The position numbers and the translations under genes were made by a program. DNA of 64,000 nt. It comes from Methylobacterium adhaesivum (GTDB taxonomy: Bacteria > Pseudomonadota > Alphaproteobacteria > Rhizobiales > Beijerinckiaceae). Positions 1 through 8,196 of the stretch are shown piece by piece. Position 1 is the first letter of the stretch, and each line of letters begins with the position of its first letter. The stretch lies in NCBI RefSeq assembly GCF_022179065.1, contig NZ_BPQD01000001.1, positions 186,001-250,000 on the forward strand, written 5' to 3'. The notes below the pieces were generated by a model. It was not told the origin of the DNA and did no database searches. It was given only the letters and a program-made list of their open reading frames with translations.

Positions 1-47
1 AGCGCCGCCGCGCGCATCTCACCTCGGCGCGCTGACAATCGGGGTAC

Positions 48-87
48 GAAGGGCTGAGCCCTTCGCGGGTCCAGGGCGGAGCCCTGG
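48..87. repeat. bipartite hairpin repeat (family C), copy 1
   Basis: Two adjacent short palindromes (48-64 and 71-87) lie just beyond the 3' end of the gamma-glutamyltransferase gene. The same two-hairpin module, with the same GCGGGT-like linker, recurs at 36449-36488 and, inverted, at 36499-36540 and 61642-61685. All copies lie downstream of genes, which suggests a transcript-end or mRNA-stabilising role. The rest of positions 1-97 shows no gene. Confidence 0.7.
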
Positions 88-97
88 GGGGGAGGGG

Positions 98-1834
98 TCA
101 GTACCCTTCCGCCAGGGTGCCGCGCTGGCGCGGGTCGGCGGCGCCGGCCTTCAGGTCGTCGAGGGCCATCACGGAATTGGCCGAGCCCGAGGCCGGCGCC
201 ACCGTCACCCGGTGGCCCCGGGCCTTGAGCAGGGCGATGGTGTCGGGCGAGACGCCCTCCTCGAGGGTGAGCACGTCGGGCCGCCACTGGTGGTGGATGC
301 GCGGGGCGGCCACGGCCTGCAGCAGGTTCATGCGGAAATCGACGACGTTGACGATGGTCTGGAGCACCGTCGAGATGATGCGGCTGCCGCCGGGGCTGCC
401 CGTCACGAGGAGCAGCTTGCCGTCCCGGAACACGAAGGCGGGGGTCATGGAGGAGAGGGGCCGGGCGCCGGGCGCCACGGCGTTGGCCTTGCCGCCGACG
501 AGGCCGTAGGCGTTGAGCGCCCCGGTCTTGGCGGAGAAATCGTCCATCTCATTGTTCAGCAGCACCCCGGTGCCGGGGGCGACGAGGCCCATCCCGTAGG
601 AGAAGTTGAGGGTGGTGGTGTTGGAGACCGCATTCCCCTCGCCGTCGATCACCGAGAAATGCGTGGTCTGGTCGGATTCGTAAGGCAAGGGATCGCCGGC
701 CTTGACCTCGGAGGCCGGGCGGGCGCGCGCCGGGTCGATGGCCGACCGCAGGGTGTCGGCGTAGGATTTCGCCGTCAGCCCGTCGACGGGGATCTGCGAA
801 CGGGTCGGGTCGCCGAGCCAGGTGGCGCGGTCGGCATAGGCCGGCTTCATCGCCTCGGCCAGGATATGGATGGCGTCGGCGCTGCCCGCCCCCATGGCCG
901 CGAGATCGAATCCTTCCAGGATGTTGAGAATCTCGATGAGGTGAATGCCGCCGGAACTCGGCGGCGGCATCGACACGATGGACAGGCCGCGATAGCTGCC
1001 GCGCACGGGCTGGCGAACCACCGGTCGGTAGGCGGCCAGATCCTCCGCCGTCATGATCCCGCCGGCCTGCCTGACGGCCCCGGCGATGCGTTCGGCGATG
1101 GTGCCGGTATGGAACGCGTCCGGACCTCCCTTGGCGATGGCCGCGAGGGTCCCGGCAAGGTCGGTCTGGACCAGACGCTCGCCGCGCCCGAGCGGTCTGT
1201 CGCCGGCAAAGAAGATGGCGCGGCTCGACGGCCAGCGTTCGAGGAGGCTGCGCGCCCGCGGCAGCGAATCGGCAAGGCCCGCTTCCACGGGGATGCCCTC
1301 GCGAGCGAGGCGCTCGGCCGGAGCGATGAGATCGGCCAGGGTGAAGCGGCCGGAGCCGTAGCGGCGATGCGCCTCGGCCAGGCCCCGCACGGTCCCGGGC
1401 ACGCCCACCGCCTTGCCGGTGCGGGTGGAGGCGTCGTGGTCGGGCTCACCGCGTTCATCGAGGAACATGTCGGCGCGGGCGGCGGCCGGGGCGGTCTCGC
1501 GGTAGTCGATGGCCACCGTCTCGCCGGTCCGCGCCAGATGCACGAGCATGAAGCCGCCGCCGCCGAGGTTGCCCGCGCGGGGAAGCGTCACCGCGAGGGC
1601 GAACCCGACGGCGACCGCCGCATCGACGGCGTTGCCGCCTGCCTTCAGGATCGCGACCCCGACCCGTGTCGCCTGTGCTTCCTGGGAGGAGACCATGCCG
1701 TGGGCGGCCAGCACCGGCAGCATCCGCGCGCTGTCCGCCTGGATCGGCGAGGAATCCGCCTGCGCCCAAGCCGGCGGGACGGTGGCGAGGAGGAGGCAGA
1801 GGGCGAGGCCGGGGGAGCGGACAGAGCGGCGCAT
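98..1834 (-). CDS. ggt: gamma-glutamyltransferase (glutathione hydrolase)
   Basis: This 578-residue protein is a full-length gamma-glutamyltransferase. The family makes a precursor that cleaves itself into two subunits and transfers or hydrolyses the gamma-glutamyl group of glutathione in the periplasm. Residues 1-25 look like a Sec signal peptide ending in AWA-QA. The self-cleavage site is visible as DQT-THFSV, with T390 as the expected new N-terminal nucleophile. The SSM motif (461-463) and the GSPGGSRI loop (479-486) that bind the gamma-glutamyl group are intact. The ATG directly follows the stop codon of the upstream membrane-protein gene (TGAATG), so the two are probably translationally coupled. 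Family assignment is secure; the physiological substrate is inferred. Confidence 0.95.
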   Translation of the reverse strand: MRRSVRSPGLALCLLLATVPPAWAQADSSPIQADSARMLPVLAAHGMVSSQEAQATRVGVAILKAGGNAVDAAVAVGFALAVTLPRAGNLGGGGFMLVHLARTGETVAIDYRETAPAAARADMFLDERGEPDHDASTRTGKAVGVPGTVRGLAEAHRRYGSGRFTLADLIAPAERLAREGIPVEAGLADSLPRARSLLERWPSSRAIFFAGDRPLGRGERLVQTDLAGTLAAIAKGGPDAFHTGTIAERIAGAVRQAGGIMTAEDLAAYRPVVRQPVRGSYRGLSIVSMPPPSSGGIHLIEILNILEGFDLAAMGAGSADAIHILAEAMKPAYADRATWLGDPTRSQIPVDGLTAKSYADTLRSAIDPARARPASEVKAGDPLPYESDQTTHFSVIDGEGNAVSNTTTLNFSYGMGLVAPGTGVLLNNEMDDFSAKTGALNAYGLVGGKANAVAPGARPLSSMTPAFVFRDGKLLLVTGSPGGSRIISTVLQTIVNVVDFRMNLLQAVAAPRIHHQWRPDVLTLEEGVSPDTIALLKARGHRVTVAPASGSANSVMALDDLKAGAADPRQRGTLAEGY

Positions 1835-2323
1835 TCAGACGGCTCCGTCCCGTCGACCGAACCGGCCCGCCACCAGCCAGTAGACGAGGCCGGACGCTGC
1901 GCCCGTGAGGAACAGGATCGCGGTGATGCGGCCCTCCTGCGCGAAGGCCTGGGTGCCGCCCGCCCGCGCCGCGTTCCGGGCAAGCCAGGGCACCAGGGCC
2001 GTGAGGATCCCGGTGCCGGCGCCGTACCACGCGGCGGCGCGCCAGTTCAGGGTCTCGCCGACGACGGCCACCAGCACGGGCGGCACCACGAGGAGGAGGA
2101 ACAGGGCGCGGGCGAAGGCGGCAAGCGCGAACAGGATCGTCTCCGGCCCGACACCGGAGGCGAGGTCGTCCAGCCCCTCGAATAGGCCCACGAGGCCGAG
2201 GCTCCCGAGCACCGCGCGCGAGACCGGATCGAGCATCGCCCCGAGGCCGAGGACGAGGGCGCCGCAGGGAATCGCGAGGACGAGGGCGACACTTCCGACG
2301 AAAACGCGGCCGAGGAACCGCAT
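1835..2323 (-). CDS. hypothetical integral membrane protein
   Basis: This 162-residue hydrophobic protein has about four predicted membrane spans (near residues 6-30, 60-92, 95-115 and 131-152). I do not recognise a named domain. Its stop codon abuts the start of ggt with no spacer, so the two genes are almost certainly cotranscribed. A role linked to ggt, for example in the envelope or in uptake of released amino acids, is only inferred from this arrangement. The ATG at 2321-2323 begins a typical N-terminus with one Arg followed by a hydrophobic segment. Confidence 0.75.
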   Translation of the reverse strand: MRFLGRVFVGSVALVLAIPCGALVLGLGAMLDPVSRAVLGSLGLVGLFEGLDDLASGVGPETILFALAAFARALFLLLVVPPVLVAVVGETLNWRAAAWYGAGTGILTALVPWLARNAARAGGTQAFAQEGRITAILFLTGAASGLVYWLVAGRFGRRDGAV

Positions 2324-2519
2324 GATGACGCCCCTATGGGTTTGTTGAACGAGCGGTCATCCGCCGCTTTTGTCCCGTCGCAGGCATAGCAAACCTGCGC
2401 CGTCGGGAAAGGCGCGGGTCTCCTCTCGTTCCAGGCTACCGGATTCACACAACCGTGACGCCGGCGATTTCGACCGCTCGCCGGAGGACCCTGTGAGTCG
2501 TCGTGAAACGCGATCTGCC

Positions 2520-2540
2520 CCCTCTCCTTCCAGGAGAGGG
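2520..2540. repeat. short palindrome, repeat family B (single arm)
   Basis: A 21-bp palindrome with arms CCCTCTCC/GGAGAGGG lies between the 162-residue membrane protein gene and the 3' end of rlmN. The identical core occurs at 42536-42556 and as both outer arms of the larger elements at 37679-37770 and 43168-43260. This copy is a solitary arm. The rest of the 254-bp gap (2324-2577) holds no gene I can support. Confidence 0.7.
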
Positions 2541-2577
2541 GGCCCGCGCTGTCCGCGACATCAGTGTGCGCAAAAAT

Positions 2578-3879
2578 TCAATCGTCGTCGCCGTCGTCGG
2601 CACCCGCATACACGCCCTCGGCGCCGATGCCGTCCTCGAGCATCATCCGGGCGCGGGCGCGCAGCTTCTCCGTCTCGCTCTTGAGCTGGCCGCAGGCGGC
2701 GAGGATGTCGCGGCCGCGCGGGGTGCGCACGGGGGAGGCGTAGCCGGCGTCGTAGACGATCTCGGAGAAGCGCTCGATGCGCTCCCAGTCCGAGCACTCG
2801 TAGGCGCTGCCGGGCCAGGGATTGAACGGGATGAGGTTGATCTTGGCTGGAATGCCCTTGAGCAAGCGCACGAGTTCGCGGGCATCCGCGTCGGTGTCGT
2901 TGACGCCCTTGAGCATCACGTACTCGAAGGTGATGCGCCGGGCGTTGTTGAGGCCCGGATAGTTGCGGCAGGCGGCGATGAGTTCGGCGAGCGGATATTT
3001 GCGGTTCAACGGCACCAGGGTGTCGCGCAGGTCGTCGCGCACGGCGTGGAGCGAGATCGCCAGCATGGCGTGCGCCTCCGTGCCGAGGCGCTGCATCTGC
3101 GGCACCACGCCGGAGGTCGAGACGGTGATGCGCCGGCGCGACAGGCCCAGGCCCTCCTGGTCGGCCATGACGCCGACGGAATCGATGACGTTGTCGATGT
3201 TGTAGAGGGGCTCGCCCATGCCCATGAACACGATGTTGGTGACCGCGCGGCGCACCTCATCGGCGCCGGGCGGCGTCGGGTTCTGGCCGGCCCAGTCGTT
3301 GAGGTGGTCGCGGGCCACCACCACCTGCGCGACGATCTCCGCCGCCGTCAGGTTGCGCACGAGGCGCTGCGTGCCCGTGTGGCAGAACGAGCAGGTGAGG
3401 GTGCAGCCGACCTGGCTGGAGACGCAGAGCGTGCCCCGGCCGCGCCCGGGAATGTAGACGCACTCGATCTCGGCGCCGCGGTTGTGGTCGTGCTGGCCCG
3501 TGGGGGCCATGCGCATGAGCCACTTGCGGGTGCCGTCGCGCGAGACCTGCTCGGTGATCACCTCCGGCCGGTCGAGGGTGTAGGCGCGGGCGAGATCCGC
3601 CTTCAGGCCCTTGCCGACATTGGTCATGTCGTCGAAGTGCCTGGCGCCGCGCACGTTGACCCAGTGCCAGATCTGGCCGGAGCGCATGCGCTGCTCGCGC
3701 TCGGACACCCCGATGGCGCCGAGGCGCGCCTTGAGGTCGTCCCGCGTCAGGCCGACGAGGGAGGAGCGGCCCAGGGGGCCTCCGAGGGGCGCCGCCGCCG
3801 GCTCGAACTCGGGCAGCTTTTCGATTGCGGGGGCGGCGCTCGCGTCGCGCCGGGCGGTGTCGAACGACGCCGTCGCCAT
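2578..3879 (-). CDS. rlmN: 23S rRNA (adenine2503-C2)/tRNA adenine37 methyltransferase RlmN
   Basis: This 433-residue radical-SAM methyltransferase adds a methyl group to C2 of A2503 in 23S rRNA and A37 of some tRNAs, which supports translational fidelity. The CxxxCxxC cluster motif is at C159, C163 and C166. C152 matches the second catalytic cysteine of E. coli RlmN (C118). C396, in AACGQL, matches the cysteine that carries the transferred methyl (C355). A short N-terminal extension and an acidic C-terminal tail (DDGDDD) lie outside the core. The start at 3879 gives a normal N-terminus. It is transcribed alone, divergent from the gene at 4012. Confidence 0.96.
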   Translation of the reverse strand: MATASFDTARRDASAAPAIEKLPEFEPAAAPLGGPLGRSSLVGLTRDDLKARLGAIGVSEREQRMRSGQIWHWVNVRGARHFDDMTNVGKGLKADLARAYTLDRPEVITEQVSRDGTRKWLMRMAPTGQHDHNRGAEIECVYIPGRGRGTLCVSSQVGCTLTCSFCHTGTQRLVRNLTAAEIVAQVVVARDHLNDWAGQNPTPPGADEVRRAVTNIVFMGMGEPLYNIDNVIDSVGVMADQEGLGLSRRRITVSTSGVVPQMQRLGTEAHAMLAISLHAVRDDLRDTLVPLNRKYPLAELIAACRNYPGLNNARRITFEYVMLKGVNDTDADARELVRLLKGIPAKINLIPFNPWPGSAYECSDWERIERFSEIVYDAGYASPVRTPRGRDILAACGQLKSETEKLRARARMMLEDGIGAEGVYAGADDGDDD

Positions 3880-4011
3880 GGTATCAAGACCTTAAGATTT
3901 GGAATCGGTCCGATATAGGCGATTTGACCGCCGAACGCGAATGGGGGCGCGCATGGTTGGGCTGCGCCGGGTGTGATACCGGGCAGGCCCGTTTCCCCGC
4001 GAGGTTCCGCC

Positions 4012-4695
4012 GTGACGCCCTGGGTCGTCCTCGACACCGCCCCCATCCCCGGCACGGCGGGGCACCTGCGCCTGCTGCAGCGGGGCCACGAATTCTCGAT
4101 CCAGATCGGCCACAACGAACTCATGAACAGCCGCCTCAGCGGTTCCGAGGAGGCGCTCGCGACCCTGAGCGCCGCGCGGATCGGCGGACGGGCCGGCGCC
4201 CGGATCCTCGTCGGCGGCTACGGCATGGGCTTCACCCTCCGGGCGGCCCTCGATGCCCTTCAGGCCGATGCGACGCTGGTCGTGGCCGAACTCGTGCCGG
4301 CGGTCCTCGCCTGGGGGCGCGGCCCCCTCGCCCACATCGCGAAAGACGCCCTGTCCGACCCGAGGGTCGAGGCGCGGGAGGCCGATGTCGTCGCCCTGAT
4401 TCGGTCGGCGAGCCGCGCCTACGACGCGATCCTCCTCGACGTCGACAACGGCCCGGAAGGTCTGACCCGAGCGGACAACGACCGGCTCTACGATGCCGGC
4501 GGCCTCGCGGCGGCACGCGGGGCCTTACGTCCCGGCGGCGTCCTCGCCGTGTGGTCGGCTCATTCCGATCCGGCCTTCACCCAGCGCCTCGCCCGCGCCG
4601 GGTTCGAGGTGGAGGCCGTGCCCGTGCGGGCCGGGCGGGGCCGGGGCGCCCGCCACACGGTGTGGCTCGCCGCGCGGCCGGAGGGGGGACGCTGA
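4012..4695 (+). CDS. spermidine synthase-like methyltransferase-fold protein
   Basis: This roughly 227-residue protein has the Rossmann fold of the spermidine/spermine synthase group. A glycine-rich nucleotide loop (GGYGMGFTL) is followed by an acidic strand end (VVAELVP) and a catalytic-region motif (ILLDVDNGPEG). The paired-acid motifs of true polyamine synthases are not clear, so the substrate is uncertain. I chose the GTG at 4012, preceded by a GAGG-like ribosome site, over the GTG at 3973, because the extra 13 residues look non-conserved. It stands alone and converges on a small minus-strand gene. Confidence 0.75.
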   Translation: MTPWVVLDTAPIPGTAGHLRLLQRGHEFSIQIGHNELMNSRLSGSEEALATLSAARIGGRAGARILVGGYGMGFTLRAALDALQADATLVVAELVPAVLAWGRGPLAHIAKDALSDPRVEAREADVVALIRSASRAYDAILLDVDNGPEGLTRADNDRLYDAGGLAAARGALRPGGVLAVWSAHSDPAFTQRLARAGFEVEAVPVRAGRGRGARHTVWLAARPEGGR

Positions 4696-4703
4696 TCGAC
4701 GGA

Positions 4704-4904
4704 TCAGCCCGCGGCGCGTAGCCCCTCGCGCCGCCGAGTGAGGCGGGTGGCGCCGTAGATCGCCGCGAGTTCCTGCCGGGCCGCCTTGACCGGCGGCGCC
4801 TCGCGCTCGGCACAGGCGGCGGCGATCACCCGCAGGGTGTCGGCCACGGACCGCTGCAGACGCAGGTCGCCGGAGTGCCGCGTGGTCGGGTCGGTCCTGT
4901 CCAT
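4704..4904 (-). CDS. small hypothetical protein (66 aa)
   Basis: This 66-residue, Arg-rich, soluble protein has no domain I recognise. The ATG at 4902-4904 has an AGAGGGA ribosome-binding site about 8 bases upstream, which favours it over the longer reading with a low-complexity Arg/Trp-rich N-terminus. The stop lies 9 bases from the stop of the converging plus-strand gene. The pattern of one predicted helix rich in Ala, Arg and Glu is all that can be said about structure. Confidence 0.55.
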   Translation of the reverse strand: MDRTDPTTRHSGDLRLQRSVADTLRVIAAACAEREAPPVKAARQELAAIYGATRLTRRREGLRAAG

Positions 4905-4991
4905 GACGGGGTCCCTCTTGCGCCCCCCTCGACGGGGACGGGACCACCATCGGCATCGGCTTGGCCGCAACAAGGCAGCTTGGCCGTAGCC

Positions 4992-5288
4992 TCAGTCGCG
5001 GCTAGCCCCTTCGGTGAAGCGGTCGTGGCAGGTGTAGCCGACGAAGCAGCGCGGAACGTCGCGGGTCGTCTCGAAGGCGGGCCGCGTGGTTTCGGGAAGG
5101 GGACAGAAGCCGCCATCGTGCACGAAGCGGGCATAGGTGAAGGGGCCCGTCGTCATCACGATGGCGCCGACCCGTGCGACGAGCCCGGCCGCCTCGGCAC
5201 ACGATAGGTCCGGGGTGGCCAGGCGCGGCTGGGCCGAGGCCGTGCCGTGGAGCGCACAGAGGATGAAGGCGAACAGGGTTGGACGCAT
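4992..5288 (-). CDS. small secreted cysteine-containing protein
   Basis: This 98-residue protein begins with a clear Sec signal peptide (hydrophobic stretch from residue 3, cleavage expected after TASA near residue 18). The mature part of about 80 residues has four cysteines (C30, C62, C81, C87), consistent with two disulfides in the periplasm. I do not recognise the family. It is separated by 38 bases from the acetyltransferase gene upstream on the same strand, so it may share its transcript. Confidence 0.65.
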   Translation of the reverse strand: MRPTLFAFILCALHGTASAQPRLATPDLSCAEAAGLVARVGAIVMTTGPFTYARFVHDGGFCPLPETTRPAFETTRDVPRCFVGYTCHDRFTEGASRD

Positions 5289-5326
5289 GACGGGGGCATC
5301 TCGAAGGCCTGCCCCTCTCATACGGC

Positions 5327-5908
5327 TCACGCGGCGGCGAGCGCCAGGGTGAAATCGAACGCCTCGGTCACACTCTCCCGCCACAGGGAGGCCGGCGTCG
5401 GGCGCGGCAGGTGGAGCGCGCCCTCGGCTTCGCCGCCCGTCATGCGCAGGTCGGCCCCGACGCGGGCGGCGAGCCCCTGCATCGGCCGGTTGCGGCTGAG
5501 ACAGCGCACGCGCAGGTCCCGCACGCCGCGATGGCGCGCCGCCCCGGCGATGCGGTGGAACAGCGCCTGCCCGAGGCCGTTGCGCCGGTAATCGCGCTCC
5601 ACCGCGAAGGCGGCCTCCGCCTCGGCCCCGAGGGCATAGGGCGAGGGCGGCGCGTGGGTCGGACGCAGCTCGCCCAGGGCCCGCAGGGTGCCGTCGACGA
5701 AGCCGCCGAAAACCACGCCGTCGACCTTGAGGGCCTGGCGGGCATAGGCGAGGGCCGCCGCATCGCTGAGGGTGCCCATGAAGCGGCTGGCGCGGGTCTC
5801 GGGGTCGAGGCGCAGGAAGTACGCTTCCACGGCCGCGGCATCGCTGGGCCACAGGCGGCGGATCACGGGATGGAAGGATCGGAATTCGGACATTCGAGGT
5901 TCGGGCAT
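5327..5908 (-). CDS. GNAT-family N-acetyltransferase
   Basis: This 193-residue protein is a single GNAT domain. The acetyl-CoA binding signature is seen as VERDYRRNGLGQALF, and the N-terminal half has the pattern RRLWPSDAAAVEAYFLRLDPETR typical of the stand-alone domains related to the C-terminal part of acyl-CoA synthetase/GNAT fusions (motif split here: RFMGTLS follows). The substrate is unknown. The ATG at 5908 has a GGAGAGG ribosome site 7 bases upstream, better than the in-frame ATG at 5893. It is divergent from zapE across 230 bases. Confidence 0.8.
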   Translation of the reverse strand: MPEPRMSEFRSFHPVIRRLWPSDAAAVEAYFLRLDPETRASRFMGTLSDAAALAYARQALKVDGVVFGGFVDGTLRALGELRPTHAPPSPYALGAEAEAAFAVERDYRRNGLGQALFHRIAGAARHRGVRDLRVRCLSRNRPMQGLAARVGADLRMTGGEAEGALHLPRPTPASLWRESVTEAFDFTLALAAA

Positions 5909-6138
5909 GGCGATGCCTCTCCGGTTCTGAGGCGCGTGAGCGCGTCGGGGCCGGGCGTTACCTCCCTCAAGGTCGGGTGGATTTGGCATCACGGGGTGAT
6001 TTGTGCAATGCAGCAAAACGCAAGGCCACCTCTGTCTCCCGCGCGGTCCGCGCAGGGCTTGAAGCCGCCCCGGGCGCGCGGCAGATCGACGGGGCGAGGG
6101 TTCTCCGTCCGCCGCCCACGCGCCGAGGCCGTTTCGTC

Positions 6139-7368
6139 GTGAGTTCATCCCATTCCCCGGCGCCCTCCGAGCATGCCCGCTCGGGTGCGGTCCCCCACGG
6201 TCCAGTGCTGGAGCGCTACGAGGCCCTGGTGGCCTCGGGCACCATCGAGCGCGATCCGGCCCAGATTCGCCTCGTGCGGGCCCTCGACGGGTTGGCGCAG
6301 GAACTCGGCCGGCGTCGGCGCGCCCGCAAGGGCAGCGCCCTCGGCTGGCTGTTCTCCCGCAAGGAGGACCCGGCGGCCGTGCCGAAGGGCCTCTACATCT
6401 GGGGCTCCGTCGGGCGCGGCAAGACCATGCTGATGGACCTGTTCCACGAGGCGGCGCCGGCCCCGAAACGCCGGGTGCATTTCCACGGCTTCCTCGCCGA
6501 CGCGCACGAGCGCATCCACGCCCACCGCCAGGCCCTCAAGGCTGGCACGGCGAAGGGCGACGACCCGATTCCCGTGGTGGCCGATGCCCTGGCCGACGAA
6601 GCGACGCTCCTGTGCTTCGACGAATTCACCGTGACCGACATCGCCGACGCGATGATCCTGGGGCGCCTGTTCGACGCCCTGTTCAAGCGCGGCGTCACCG
6701 TGGTGGCGACCTCGAACGTCGAGCCCGACCGGCTCTACGAGGGCGGCCTCAACCGCGCCCTGTTCCTGCCCTTCGTCGCCGAACTGACGAGTCGCGTCGC
6801 GGTGCTGCGCCTCGATTCGCGCACGGATTTTCGCCTGGAGAAGCTCGGTGGCGCGTCCGTCTACCACGTGCCCGCCGGACCGGAGGCCGACGCGGCGCTT
6901 GCCCGCGCCTTCAGGGGCCTCACCGGCAAGGCCAGGGGCAAGCCCGCCGCCGTGCGGGTGAAGGGTCGCGACGTCTCCGTGCCGGAAGAGGCGGCGGGGG
7001 TCGCGCGCTTCACCTTCGCGGACCTCTGCGCCCAGCCCCTCGGCGCCTCCGATTACATGGCGATCGCCCGCGCCTTCCACACGGTGATCCTCGCCGACAT
7101 CCCGGTGATGAGCGCGGAGACCCGCAACGAGGCCAAGCGCTTCATCACCCTGGTGGACACCCTCTACGACGCCCACGTGAAGCTCGTGGCCTCCGCGGCG
7201 GCCGAGCCGCAGAACCTCTACACGGCCACCGAAGGCCGCGAGGCCTTCGAGTTCGACCGCACGGTGTCGCGCCTCATCGAGATGCAATCCTCGGATTATC
7301 TCGGCCTGCCCCACGGCGCGGGCGATTCGGAGGCCTCGGGCGCGAGCACCGGCCTCGTCGAGACGTGA
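6139..7368 (+). CDS. zapE: cell division protein ZapE (AFG1-like ATPase)
   Basis: This roughly 409-residue ATPase belongs to the ZapE/AFG1 family. ZapE in E. coli acts on the Z-ring under stress, and the mitochondrial homologue AFG1 helps turn over respiratory-complex subunits. Walker A (GSVGRGKT, residues 89-96) and Walker B (LLCFDEF, 157-163) are intact, and the C-terminal SSDYLGLPHG tail is typical. The GTG at 6139 gives the usual family length; the reading frame stays open upstream to 5977 but that extension is low-complexity. It is not followed by mdh-sucCD as in some alphaproteobacteria. Confidence 0.92.
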   Translation: MSSSHSPAPSEHARSGAVPHGPVLERYEALVASGTIERDPAQIRLVRALDGLAQELGRRRRARKGSALGWLFSRKEDPAAVPKGLYIWGSVGRGKTMLMDLFHEAAPAPKRRVHFHGFLADAHERIHAHRQALKAGTAKGDDPIPVVADALADEATLLCFDEFTVTDIADAMILGRLFDALFKRGVTVVATSNVEPDRLYEGGLNRALFLPFVAELTSRVAVLRLDSRTDFRLEKLGGASVYHVPAGPEADAALARAFRGLTGKARGKPAAVRVKGRDVSVPEEAAGVARFTFADLCAQPLGASDYMAIARAFHTVILADIPVMSAETRNEAKRFITLVDTLYDAHVKLVASAAAEPQNLYTATEGREAFEFDRTVSRLIEMQSSDYLGLPHGAGDSEASGASTGLVET

Positions 7369-7716
7369 TCGCGGCGGCAGGCGGTCGCGGGACCCACCCC
7401 GTTCGCCGTGTGCCACCGCACATACACCCTGCCAAAAGCTCCCGAGCGCGGAGCCTGTTGAGACCAGCGGCGTTGCATAGCAGCACGCGCTTCATTTAAT
7501 TGGTCTCATTCCGAGGAACGACGGCGCCCCACACGCGCCATTCTCATCGCCTTCCGGCGGTGACGGCCGTTCGCACGGAACACCGGGGCTCTCCGCGCGA
7601 GTGATCGATGCGGGACCGCGACACGGATCGCGTGCCCGGACGCCGAAAACGCGACTCGAAGACGGGCATCCCACGCTAGCGCGCGGGTCTTCCCCGATCC
7701 ATGACAGGATAGACCG
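7369..7716. other. 348-bp intergenic region, no gene supported
   Basis: This gap separates zapE from the molybdenum hydroxylase genes. Short open frames exist on both strands but have no recognisable product, ribosome site or family resemblance. A slightly A/T-richer patch near 7490-7505 could be a promoter for the downstream operon; no clear -35/-10 pair can be assigned. Confidence 0.5.
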
Positions 7717-8196
7717 ATGATCAAACTCACCGTGAACGGGGCTGAACGCAGCTTCGACGGCGATCCCGACATGCCGCTGCTGTGGTACCTGCGCGACGAG
7801 GTCGGCCTCACCGGAACCAAGTTCGGCTGCGGTGCGGCCCTGTGCGGCGCCTGCACCATCCATGTCGGCGGCACCGCCGTGCGCGGCTGCGTGACGCCGG
7901 TCTCGGCGGCCGAGGGACAGGCGGTCGTGACCATCGAGGGCCTCTCCCCCGACGGCAACCACCCCGTCCAGGCCGCGTGGCGCGACCTCAACGTGGCGCA
8001 GTGCGGTTACTGCCAGTGCGGGCAGATGATGCAGGCCGCCTCCCTCCTCAAGGACACGCCCAAGCCGACGGACGCGCAGATCGACGAGGCCATGAGCGGA
8101 AACCTGTGCCGCTGCGGCACCTATCCGCGCATCCGCGCCGCCATCCATCAGGCCGCCGGTCAGGCTGCCCCCGCCACCAAGGGAGAGCGCCTGTGA
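7717..8196 (+). CDS. molybdenum hydroxylase small subunit, two [2Fe-2S] clusters (IorA-like)
   Basis: This 159-residue electron-transfer subunit belongs to the xanthine oxidase group. The N-terminal plant-ferredoxin-like cluster is held by C38, C43, C46 and C58, and the C-terminal helical cluster by C96, C99, C131 and C133, all present. It passes electrons from the molybdenum subunit to an acceptor. Its stop overlaps the GTG start of the large subunit (GTGA), so the two are coupled. There is no FAD subunit gene, which points to the two-subunit isoquinoline 1-oxidoreductase/aldehyde dehydrogenase type that uses a cytochrome or other external acceptor. Confidence 0.93.
   Translation: MIKLTVNGAERSFDGDPDMPLLWYLRDEVGLTGTKFGCGAALCGACTIHVGGTAVRGCVTPVSAAEGQAVVTIEGLSPDGNHPVQAAWRDLNVAQCGYCQCGQMMQAASLLKDTPKPTDAQIDEAMSGNLCRCGTYPRIRAAIHQAAGQAAPATKGERL

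Noticed and set aside
212-2185. Long plus-strand open frame (657 codons) opposite ggt
   Set aside because: It is a GC-rich antisense shadow of ggt and the next gene, with His/Arg/Gly-rich low-complexity translation and no domain.
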